DNA of 46,743 bases from Bacillota bacterium. GTDB lineage: Bacteria > Bacillota > Clostridia > UBA1381 > UMGS1253. The position numbers and the translations under genes were made by a program. The stretch lies in the NCBI GenBank assembly GCA_022706785.1, contig JAKJBW010000001.1, positions 76,373 to 123,115 on the forward strand, in the 5' to 3' direction. Below, piece by piece: positions 40,571 to 46,743 of this stretch. Below the pieces are notes generated by a model that worked only from the letters and a program-made list of their open reading frames with translations, did not search any database and was not told the DNA's origin. Numbering within the stretch: position 1 is the stretch's first letter; each line of letters starts with the position of its first letter.

Positions 40571-40928
40571 TCAGGTCAATAAATCTGTGATGTCCTGTAT
40601 CAATTGGTTTTTTCCTCTGGCTTTGCCTTTCCACCCTGCAAGTATCATATCAAGCAGCAGTGTTTTGAAAACGCCGTCCATAAAATCAGCGGCCCTATGT
40701 ACCATGAGCAGAACAAAAATAATTTCATAAAACCGCTCTTTTGCAAGGCGTTGGATCAGCATTTTCATCATATCAATATTCATATGTTCCTCACCCGGCG
40801 TACAAATTAAGTACCACCACCCGGAATACCGCCTGATCCATTCCAGAAAACGGATAGTGTGTTTATCCCTCTTCGTCAGCCCTTCCTTGTTCCTGCCCCC
40901 CGCCGCCCTGATTTTTTTTGTTGTTCAT
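40571..40928 (-). pseudogene. Small hypothetical gene frameshifted in an A8 run
   Basis: The ATG at 40928 follows GAGGTG but its frame stops after 21 codons. In the +1 frame, coding resumes without a stop: GRNKEGLTKRDKHTIRFLEW, then IRRYSGWWYLICTPGEEH and on through MNIDMMKMLIQRLAKERFYE to QDITDLLT at 40571. Removing one A from the A8 run (40912-40919) joins both parts into a 118-aa protein starting MNNKKIRAAGGRNKEG. The downstream part alone can start at the ATG at 40783, with GAGGAAC close upstream. No family is recognised. A true mutation, a sequence error or transcriptional slippage could each explain it. Confidence 0.6.
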
Positions 40929-40978
40929 AAAAAATTTTTCACCTCTTATATTTCATTTTTTAAACAATTCATTATTTA

Positions 40979-41007
40979 TTGATTTCTTTGATTGTAAAGT
41001 ATATAAT
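40979..41007 (+). promoter_or_regulatory. Promoter of the 72-aa XRE gene
   Basis: TTGATT (40979-40984), a 17-bp spacer and TATAAT (41002-41007), 25 bp before the start codon at 41032. Confidence 0.7.
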
Positions 41008-41031
41008 TTGACTATATAAAGGAGTGGTCTG

Positions 41032-41250
41032 ATGGGTACGATGGCAAAACTGATTAATCTTTTGTTGATTGAAAGGAAGATGAGCAAGAAAGAATTAGCT
41101 CAGAGGCTTGGTACAACACAATCCAATATTAGTGGAAAATTACGCCGCGACAATTTTTCCGAAAAAGAACTACAGGACATTGCAAAGGCCTGTGATGCAA
41201 CATTTTCAGGTAGTTTTACACTAAATGATACGGGCAAAGAGATAAAATAA
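41032..41250 (+). CDS. XRE-family helix-turn-helix protein, 72 aa
   Basis: A single HTH domain: MAKLINLLLIERKMSKKELA, then QRLGTTQSNISGKLRRDNFS (recognition helix) and EKELQDIAKACDATFSGSFTL. This is the form of small phage- or plasmid-type regulators. An AAGGAG ribosome site stands 7 bases before the ATG and a promoter lies just upstream. It is divergent from the frameshifted gene at 40571-40928 and may regulate it. Confidence 0.85.
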   Translation: MGTMAKLINLLLIERKMSKKELAQRLGTTQSNISGKLRRDNFSEKELQDIAKACDATFSGSFTLNDTGKEIK

Positions 41251-41307
41251 ATGCAGTGAATAAAGACGATTTATTTAAGGTGTTGATTTTTTTTTAAAAC
41301 TCCGTAC

Positions 41308-41433
41308 TCATCTTGTTTTTACCGAGCAAATCCATAATTCGTCTTTTGCGGAAATTCCCAGCTCCGTTCTTACTTCGATAGGGCGTACAACCCTCCCTAA
41401 CTCGTCAACCTTTCTTGTTGCTATTTCTTTCAT
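41308..41433 (-). CDS. Short AbrB/SpoVT-like DNA-binding protein, 41 aa
   Basis: It begins MKEIATRKVDELGRVVRPIE and continues VRTELGISAKDELWICSVKTR. This is the swapped-hairpin AbrB fold signature (RKVDELGRVVxPxExRxxLGI). A perfect AGGAGG lies 7 bases before the ATG at 41433. Normal AbrB N-domains are about 50 aa; here the last strand is cut short or changed, so it may be a minimal or decayed form. It is divergent from the XRE gene at 41567 with a shared control region. Confidence 0.75.
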   Translation of the reverse strand: MKEIATRKVDELGRVVRPIEVRTELGISAKDELWICSVKTR

Positions 41434-41457
41434 CTTCTTTCCTCCTAACGATAATTT

Positions 41458-41509
41458 AATTCCATATAAGAATTAAATTAATTATAATTCTTTTACGGAA
41501 TTAAGCCAA
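41458..41509. promoter_or_regulatory. Nested inverted repeats and promoter between abrB-like and XRE genes
   Basis: AATTCC (41458) pairs with GGAATT (41497), and inside it AAGAATT (41468) pairs with AATTCTT (41486). A minus-strand promoter runs through them: TTGGCT (41504-41509), 17 bp, TATAAT (41481-41486). A plus-strand -10 TATAAT lies at 41523-41528. The repeats would let one or both regulators control both directions. Confidence 0.6.
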
Positions 41510-41566
41510 GAAATTTTTATCCTATAATTAAAGTAATCAATAAAATAATTGCAAGGGGTCATTACC

Positions 41567-41818
41567 TTGAAAAGTAGGATAAAATATGGAGATAAAAACC
41601 TTATTGGCAAGAAAGTTTACGAATTAAGGGTTGCAAAAGGAATAAAACAAAAAGATTTTTTAGCACAAATACAGACGCTCGGAATCGATATGAATCCGTC
41701 AAGTTTATCAAAATTAGAAGGGCAAAACAGGATAGCAACAGATAAAGAAGTAAAAGTAATTGCAACGATACTGAATGTGTCATACCAATATCTCATTGGT
41801 GGAGAAGATAACGCCTGA
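41567..41818 (+). CDS. XRE-family helix-turn-helix protein, 83 aa
   Basis: It starts at TTG 41567 behind AAGGGGTC; an in-frame TTG at 41549 lacks a spaced site. The HTH reads LIGKKVYELRVAKGIKQKDF, then LAQIQTLGIDMNPSSLSKLE (recognition) and EVKVIATILNVSYQYLIGG, resembling small SinR/C1-type regulators. It faces the abrB-like gene across nested inverted repeats. The gap 41819-41985 after it contains nothing I recognise. Confidence 0.8.
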   Translation: MKSRIKYGDKNLIGKKVYELRVAKGIKQKDFLAQIQTLGIDMNPSSLSKLEGQNRIATDKEVKVIATILNVSYQYLIGGEDNA

Positions 41819-41985
41819 CCCTCGCCGCACCTGCACTTGACAACGAACGGAAAGTATCATATGGCAAGGGGCTGACAGACCTCTCGCGTTTTTTCTATAG
41901 CCAAGGCCGCCGGCACTGCCCATGACGGAACACGGACAGCTTAGCTTCAACATGGCGGCCGAACGCGTTTTTTTACGCAAAGAAA

Positions 41986-42017
41986 AAAAAACCGGATAAA
42001 AGGGGGAAACCGGTCTT
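41986..42017 (-). terminator. Weak terminator after htrA
   Basis: On the minus strand ACCGG...CCGGT with a 13-16 base loop is followed by TTTTTTTTTC, 36 bp after the protease stop. The stem is short but the T tract is long. Confidence 0.5.
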
Positions 42018-42052
42018 TTTTTCTTTGTACCTCTATCAAGTTAAGGAGAAAG

Positions 42053-43363
42053 CTAACGATTGAAATAAAATCCGTTGCCGGGCAATCTGCCGCCGCTGTT
42101 ATTTGAACGGCCATTATCCGCGGCCGGCTTTTCCTCGGTCAGCTTGACTGGGATATCGGTTTCGCTGCCGTTTCTGCTCACCGTCAGCGTAACGGTATCG
42201 CCGGCTTTGTGCTGGTCGCGTATGGCGTTTAGTTCATTCACGGTCTTGATGGCTGTCCCGTTGCACTTCACAATCACGTCGCCCGGCTTTATACCGCCCA
42301 GCTCCGCGCCCGAAAACGGCTCAAGCTCTATGACGTATATGCCTTCGGGCATCTTATAGTAGCGCGACATGTCGGCCGTGATGTTGCGGCCCACGAGGCC
42401 GATCAACGGCCTGCCCTGCACATAACCATGCTCAATAAGATCATTGATGACAGGCTTTGCGATATCCGACGGGATGGCGAAGCCCAGCCCCTCCACACCG
42501 TTTGCCGCCATTTTAACCGAGTTGATGCCGATGACCTCACCGTAGGCATTGACAAGCGCGCCGCCGGAGTTACCCGGATTGATCGCCGCGTCGGTCTGGA
42601 GCAGCGTATATTCCTGATTATCTACGGCAATGGTACGGTTCACGGCGCTGATAATGCCTGTTGTGAGCGAACCTGCAAGCTCCTGTCCTAAAGGATTGCC
42701 TATCGCCACCGCAAGCTCACCCACCTGCACGCCGCTTGAATTGCCGAGCACCGCTGTGGGAAGAGCGCTTGCCTCTATCTTGATGACCGCGATATCTGTG
42801 CGCAGATCCGCACCGATCAGCCTGGCCGAATATTCTTCTTTGTTGCTGAGTATGACCTTGACCTCCGAAGCGCCTTCCACAACGTGGTTATTGGTGACAA
42901 TGTAGCCGTCGGCGCTGATGATGATGCCAGAGCCGCTGCCCTGGTCAACCGTCTGGTTCAAAAAGCCGTTTACCTGGGTTTTGTTGATGATGCCCACAAC
43001 CGCCGGCCCCACCTGCCTTGCGATATCCACAACCGAAAGCGGCGTTTTGCCGTCTGCGGAAACGGGCTGATTGATAAGCCCAGAAACGTCCACCTTGTTT
43101 CTCATATCCGAACCGTCGCGGTAGATGATGGCGCTGCCCGACGCCAGCTTGCCTATCTGATTTTGCAGTACCGGGGTAAACAAAAACGCGGTAAATGCGC
43201 CTGTGCACACAAGACTGGTGATAAGCGCCGTCACCATGGCGACCAGCCACGGCCGCGATTTACGCTGCTTCCTGGGCGGCTGATACACGATCATGGACTT
43301 ATCCGGCTGCCTGGGCTGCGAATGCATCTGATAATCGTCAGGATACCATTTGTACTCATCCAT
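42053..43363 (-). CDS. htrA: HtrA/DegP-type membrane-anchored serine protease with PDZ domain
   Basis: The protein is 436 aa from the ATG at 43363, with GAGGTG 6 bases upstream. It has a cytoplasmic N-terminus with basic QPPRKQRKSRP, one membrane helix (about 39-61), then the trypsin-like domain: TNNHVV (H160), RTDIAVIKI (D190) and NPGNSGGAL (S266). One PDZ domain follows (about 310-400, with GYVQGRPLIGL and LGGIKPGDVIVKCNG). It degrades or refolds misfolded exported proteins outside the membrane. It lies about 100 bp downstream of the sensor kinase, so the two-component system may control it. Confidence 0.94.
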   Translation of the reverse strand: MDEYKWYPDDYQMHSQPRQPDKSMIVYQPPRKQRKSRPWLVAMVTALITSLVCTGAFTAFLFTPVLQNQIGKLASGSAIIYRDGSDMRNKVDVSGLINQPVSADGKTPLSVVDIARQVGPAVVGIINKTQVNGFLNQTVDQGSGSGIIISADGYIVTNNHVVEGASEVKVILSNKEEYSARLIGADLRTDIAVIKIEASALPTAVLGNSSGVQVGELAVAIGNPLGQELAGSLTTGIISAVNRTIAVDNQEYTLLQTDAAINPGNSGGALVNAYGEVIGINSVKMAANGVEGLGFAIPSDIAKPVINDLIEHGYVQGRPLIGLVGRNITADMSRYYKMPEGIYVIELEPFSGAELGGIKPGDVIVKCNGTAIKTVNELNAIRDQHKAGDTVTLTVSRNGSETDIPVKLTEEKPAADNGRSNNSGGRLPGNGFYFNR

Positions 43364-43466
43364 AAGAATCACCTCGTGATAAATTTAAGCGCGCAAACGG
43401 TTTTTTTCGTTTGTTAAGTCTATTATATACCGCACTTTTGTCTAAAGTATGAATAAATTTAAAACA

Positions 43467-44915
43467 TTACGCTTTTTCCAAAGAAAAAATAAAGGTTGTC
43501 CTGCGGGCGGGATGGTTGGGGTTTGTGCCCGGCTCTTGGTCCGTGATGTCGGTGCTTTGCACCGCAATGGTCTGGCCGTGCATGCTTAGAATGTTCTTGG
43601 ACAGATAAAGTCCGAGGCCTGTGCCGGTTTTGTTGTGGCTGCGGCTTTTGTCGGTCTTGTAAAACCTGTCCCAGATATAGGGGATATCCTGCGCATCTAT
43701 GCCTTCCCCTTCATTTTGAATGGCGACATATATCTTTTTATCCTTTGAAAACGCTTTGATTTCAAGTCTGCCGGCAGGATCTGAAAATTTCACGGCGTTG
43801 TCCATAAGGTTTGTCACAACGCGGGAAATAGCGTCCTTATCCGCCAGCGCCATCATATGCTCGTTTTGAAAATCCACCGATACGTCCAGGCGCGCATCAT
43901 CGATAGCCGCCTCAAACTGTATCACGATAAGGCGTATGAGCTCCGCCACATCAAAGGGCTTGATATCTAAGGCATACTGCCCCACGCTCATCTTGGAAAT
44001 ATCCAGCATATCACACACCAGCCGCGCAAGCCGCTTGGCCTCGCTAAGCGCTATTTCCAGGTATTCGCTCTGCCGCTCCTTGGGTATGGTGCCGTTTAAA
44101 ATATTTTCAATAAAGCCTGAGATGGTGGTCATGGGCGTGCGCAGCTCATGCGAGATGTTTGCCACAAAGCTTGTCTGCACATCGTCTAGCTGCTGCAGGG
44201 AATCCGCCATATAATTAAAGGTAGCGCCAAGCTGGCCTATCTCATCTCTGGTGGTAACGCGCACGCGTGCTTTGAAGTTGCCCGAGGCAATGTTTCTGGC
44301 CGCCTTGTTGATGCTGCCCAGAGGCTTTGTCATGCGCAGCGAAATCAAGTACATAATCACAAATGCGATAAGTACGGCAATGCTGGCAGTCGCCAAAAAC
44401 AGCTTCAACAGCGCCGACTGGTTTCTGTCGGCATTGGGCGCCACCACGTTTAAAAACACCCCGCCGATCACCTGGTCGTTGTAGGCAAGCGGGTAGCCTA
44501 CAGTCAGCACCGGGGATGAAAATACGCCCCCCATGGTTCCAAGCTCCTGCGTAATCTTGCCCGACAGCGTTTCTTCGGTATATTTTTTCTGTACGCTTTT
44601 CATGCTTTTAAGCCCGGAGGATTTGGCATAGACCTCACCTTCACTGTTGGTGACAAAGATGAGCGAGCCTGTGATATCGGCAAACATGTCCAGATTGTTG
44701 GCGAACACCTTGTCGTAAACGCTGCCGCCGTTTTCGATCTGAAGGCTTATTGTCATTTGCGCAATCTTGGGCGCTGCGGCTTTGAGCGCCTCTGCCTTCT
44801 GACTGACGGCATAAGAGCGCAAAAGCGCAAAGAATAAAAGCCCCGTCAGCAGAAAGCTGATGAGCAGAATAAGAATATTTGACCATAAGAGCCTGCCGAA
44901 TATGGTTTTAAACAT
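43467..44915 (-). CDS. Two-component sensor histidine kinase
   Basis: The 482-aa protein has a first membrane helix (about 12-34), an extracellular sensor (about 35-165, Cache/PAS-like with SLIFVTNSEGEVYAKSSG), a second helix (about 170-193) and a HAMP domain (195-245). The HisKA box is SFVANISHELRTPMTTISGF (phosphorylated H256) and the ATPase boxes are NLMDNAVKFS (N) and GTGLGLYLSKNIL (G2). The ATG is 3 bp after the response-regulator stop and its ribosome site GAGGTGA lies inside the end of that gene. It resembles the PhoR/WalK class; the signal is unknown. Confidence 0.94.
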   Translation of the reverse strand: MFKTIFGRLLWSNILILLISFLLTGLLFFALLRSYAVSQKAEALKAAAPKIAQMTISLQIENGGSVYDKVFANNLDMFADITGSLIFVTNSEGEVYAKSSGLKSMKSVQKKYTEETLSGKITQELGTMGGVFSSPVLTVGYPLAYNDQVIGGVFLNVVAPNADRNQSALLKLFLATASIAVLIAFVIMYLISLRMTKPLGSINKAARNIASGNFKARVRVTTRDEIGQLGATFNYMADSLQQLDDVQTSFVANISHELRTPMTTISGFIENILNGTIPKERQSEYLEIALSEAKRLARLVCDMLDISKMSVGQYALDIKPFDVAELIRLIVIQFEAAIDDARLDVSVDFQNEHMMALADKDAISRVVTNLMDNAVKFSDPAGRLEIKAFSKDKKIYVAIQNEGEGIDAQDIPYIWDRFYKTDKSRSHNKTGTGLGLYLSKNILSMHGQTIAVQSTDITDQEPGTNPNHPARRTTFIFSLEKA

Positions 44916-44918
44916 GCG

Positions 44919-45608
44919 CTATCTCACCTCAAATTTGTATCCCACACCCCACACGGTTTTAAGCTGCCAGTTACTTTCGTGCCCCTCCAGCTTTTCACGC
45001 AGGCGCTTGACATGCACATCCACGGTGCGCGAATCGCCGAAATAGTCAAAGCCCCATACCTCCTCCAAGAGCTGCTCCCGGGTAAACACGCGGCCCGGAT
45101 TGGAACACAGAAAATACAACAGCTCCAGCTCCTTGGGCGGGATACTGACCGCCTTGCCCCCCAGCTTGAGCTCATAATTGGAAAGGTTGATAATGAGGTT
45201 GGGATAGACGATCTCTTTGCCCACTTCGCTGCCCTTGACGTCATAGCGGCGCAGCACCGCCTTTATGCGGGCAATCAGCTCCTTGGACTCAAACGGCTTG
45301 ACAACATAGTCGTCGGCGCCCAGTTCAAGGCCCAGAACCTTGTCGAAGGTTTCGCCCTTGGCCGTCAGCATGATGATGGGGATATTGGAAACCCTTCTGA
45401 TTTCCCGGCACACCTGCCAGCCGTCCACGCCAGGCATCATAATGTCTAAAAGCACCAGCGACGGAGCCTCGGACTTAAAAAGCCGGATAGCTTTCAGCCC
45501 GTCGCCCGCTATGACCGTTTCATAGCCTTCCTTTTCAAGGCATAGCCTGATCAGCTCACAGATATTTGGGTCATCATCCGCGATCAAAACCTTGTGGCCT
45601 GACTGCAT
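44919..45608 (-). CDS. OmpR/PhoB-family response regulator
   Basis: The 229-aa protein has a receiver domain (residues 5-120) with acidic pocket ADDD (about 10-13), phospho-acceptor D55 in LVLLDIMMPG, and the Thr and Lys positions in IIMLTAKGE and YVVKPF. The winged-helix domain (about 135-227) ends VWGFDYFGDSRTVDVHVKRL then REKLEG, as in PhoB/WalR. GGAGG precedes the ATG at 45608. It forms an operon with the kinase, and the leader contains the second 160-bp hairpin element 22 bp upstream. Confidence 0.95.
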   Translation of the reverse strand: MQSGHKVLIADDDPNICELIRLCLEKEGYETVIAGDGLKAIRLFKSEAPSLVLLDIMMPGVDGWQVCREIRRVSNIPIIMLTAKGETFDKVLGLELGADDYVVKPFESKELIARIKAVLRRYDVKGSEVGKEIVYPNLIINLSNYELKLGGKAVSIPPKELELLYFLCSNPGRVFTREQLLEEVWGFDYFGDSRTVDVHVKRLREKLEGHESNWQLKTVWGVGYKFEVR

Positions 45609-45630
45609 AAATACCGCTCCCTCCTGCTTG

Positions 45631-45790
45631 ATACTGATTTCAATTTAAAATACAGATAAAAACTTGTCTTTTTCCCGCCATGCTTTGTTGTAGCTGGTGG
45701 AAATACACCAAGTATTCCCGCCGGCTGCCGCCTTGCCTGACGAAAAAAATCCTGCGTTTTTATTGCTATATTTCAAAATAAAATCAGTAT
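45631..45790. repeat. 160-bp long-hairpin element, copy 2 (in response-regulator leader)
   Basis: The ends ATACTGATTT and AAATCAGTAT pair and the pairing continues inward through an A/T-rich stem. The core CTTTTTCCCGCCATGCTTTG, a hairpin TGGTG-GAAATA-CACCA, CCGCCGGC and CCGCCTTGCCTGACG matches copy 1 at 33258 in order and spacing. A TATAAT-type -10 for the operon lies upstream, near 45845-45850, so the element is within the 5' leader. Confidence 0.75.
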
Positions 45791-45915
45791 GAAAATCTGC
45801 ACATTATTTTATTTTCATACACACCCTTTAACTTAACATAAATTATAGCATATGCGGTCGTGAAAATAAAACGAATTTTTTATGAACAAAAGTTGTGACG
45901 CAGTTCCTATAGCAT

Positions 45916-45957
45916 AAAAAGCCTATCCCCGGCCGGTCTGCCGGGGATAGGCTTTTT
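45916..45957. terminator. Strong bidirectional terminator
   Basis: AAAAAGCCTATCCCCGGC-CGGTCT-GCCGGGGATAGGCTTTTT is a perfect 18-bp stem with A/T tails on both sides. It closes the surface-protein gene that ends at 45998 on the minus strand. Confidence 0.92.
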
Positions 45958-45997
45958 ATTGCTTAAATCCGTATCAAATCACCGCGCAAGACGGCCC

Positions 45998-46743
45998 CTA
46001 CTCCATGGTCCGGGTTTCAGTGTTGGCGCTGTACACCGTGTGCAGCGTCCCCGCGCCGTCTTTATAGACCAGATACGCCCTTGCGTTCCACACTACCCCG
46101 GATACCACACCCAGCTTGCGCACATAGAACCAGTCCGTCGAGGTACTTCCCGCCCTTCCGAACAGCGCCCCCGCTGTGCCCACTGTCAGCTGTGCGCCGC
46201 TCAGGCTCCCCGACTTAAGCAGCACGCCGCTCTCCACCAGCGTGTAGCCCGCCGGCACCGTCCGGTTTGCCGTAAACATTATGGTCCGGTTTGCCGCATC
46301 TATCATTACATCGCCCGACAGCGTGATGAACGGCGTGGTATCCACCACGTCGCCCTCATTCACAAACACCGCCTCAATGCTGGTATTCTTCATGGGCATG
46401 TAGAACGTATAGATCCCGTTTGTGCTGATCCTTGTCCCATTCTGCTTCCAGTGGGAAAACTTCTTGCCCGTCTCCGGTGCATTGGCCACTACCGTTACCG
46501 GCATGTCATACTGAAACGCTCTTACCACTTCTCCCGTAGACAGCGTCCCTCCCGCCACCGTTACGGTATAGACCTGCGCCTTCCTCATATATATCGCGTT
46601 GATAACCATATTATCAGTCACGCTTGAAAAATCCTGATCCCATCCCAAAAAATCGTATCCCGTCAGCACAGGATTTGCCGGCGCCTGGGCCGCGGCGTTC
46701 TTTGTCACGCTGGTGGCCTTGAGCACCCTGCCGCTCTTGTCCC
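45998..46743 (-). CDS. C-terminal part of a repeat-containing surface protein, cut by window edge
   Basis: The frame is open through the right edge of the window, so only the last 248 or so residues are visible. They contain two Listeria-Bacteroides/InlB-B-type repeats (LTGYDFLGWDQDFSSVTDNM and GKKFSHWKQNGTRISTNGIY followed by TSIEAVF), then a final beta-rich domain of unknown family (ITLSGDVMIDAANRTIMFTA ... SADTETRTME-like end). No sorting signal or SLH repeat is present at the C-terminus. It is a probable extracellular adhesin or enzyme fragment; the main domain lies beyond the window. Confidence 0.75.
   Translation of the reverse strand, partial: DKSGRVLKATSVTKNAAAQAPANPVLTGYDFLGWDQDFSSVTDNMVINAIYMRKAQVYTVTVAGGTLSTGEVVRAFQYDMPVTVVANAPETGKKFSHWKQNGTRISTNGIYTFYMPMKNTSIEAVFVNEGDVVDTTPFITLSGDVMIDAANRTIMFTANRTVPAGYTLVESGVLLKSGSLSGAQLTVGTAGALFGRAGSTSTDWFYVRKLGVVSGVVWNARAYLVYKDGAGTLHTVYSANTETRTME

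Noticed and set aside
1..46743. CRISPR arrays
   Set aside because: No regularly spaced short direct repeats with unique spacers were seen; the repeated elements present are dispersed hairpins, RHS blocks and the 256-bp-period pair.

Overview
The window reads like the chromosome of a Gram-positive, Clostridia-like bacterium (Bacillota). The signs are SLH-domain and lipobox surface proteins with no outer-membrane genes, AGGAGG-type ribosome binding sites, kdpFAB, energy-coupling-factor type cobalt genes, and several small XRE/AbrB regulators and zinc-ribbon proteins of clostridial flavour. The genus cannot be named from the sequence. No rRNA, CRISPR array, transposase or integrase was found. 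One intact tRNA gene, tRNA-Ala(CGC), lies at 28.4 kb.

Layout. (1) 0-1.9 kb: start of a kdpFAB potassium-uptake operon on the minus strand. (2) 2.1-8.2 kb: an AT-rich patchwork of small accessory genes: two XRE repressors that each face a tiny divergent gene across a palindromic operator, a 19-residue cationic amphipathic peptide gene, zinc-ribbon proteins, GNAT acetyltransferases (one a pseudogene) and a HipA-like kinase. Short dispersed repeats sit between them, often next to hairpins. (3) 8.5-28.4 kb: a segment bounded by a 56-bp duplication of the 3' part of tRNA-Ala, the geometry of an integrated island. It holds a four-gene minus-strand operon: a 1634-aa subtilase with RCC1-like repeats, an exported 359-aa protein, a 1962-aa RHS protein whose tip is a lytic transglycosylase, and a lipoprotein that is the natural immunity candidate. 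Downstream lie an orphan RHS end with a frameshifted second tip (probable caspase/CHAT-like His-Cys fold) plus a membrane protein as possible immunity, then a third RHS scrap fused in frame to a secreted triple-CBM protein. An OxdC-type bicupin and a DUF5652-like membrane protein complete the segment. (4) 28.8-34.5 kb: lipB-lipA, convergent with a cbiM(N)-cbiQ-cbiO cobalt transporter, then a metallophosphoesterase. (5) 34.6-40.3 kb: a 1668-aa SLH-anchored M30-like metalloprotease followed by a hairpin-rich direct-repeat array. (6) 40.2-42 kb: small genes, one frameshifted in an A8 run, and XRE/AbrB regulators. (7) 42-46.7 kb: response regulator, sensor kinase and HtrA protease, then the C-terminal end of a repeat-containing surface protein.

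How it fits together. The RHS locus looks like a polymorphic-toxin system for contact-dependent competition: an exported RHS shell, exchangeable C-terminal tips next to immunity candidates, and short stretches of near-identical RHS DNA through which tips could be swapped. The other notable element is a 160-bp long-hairpin sequence found twice, each time in the same orientation in the 5' leader of an operon (cbiMQO and the two-component system). Its core is conserved but its outer and inner stems differ in sequence while still pairing.
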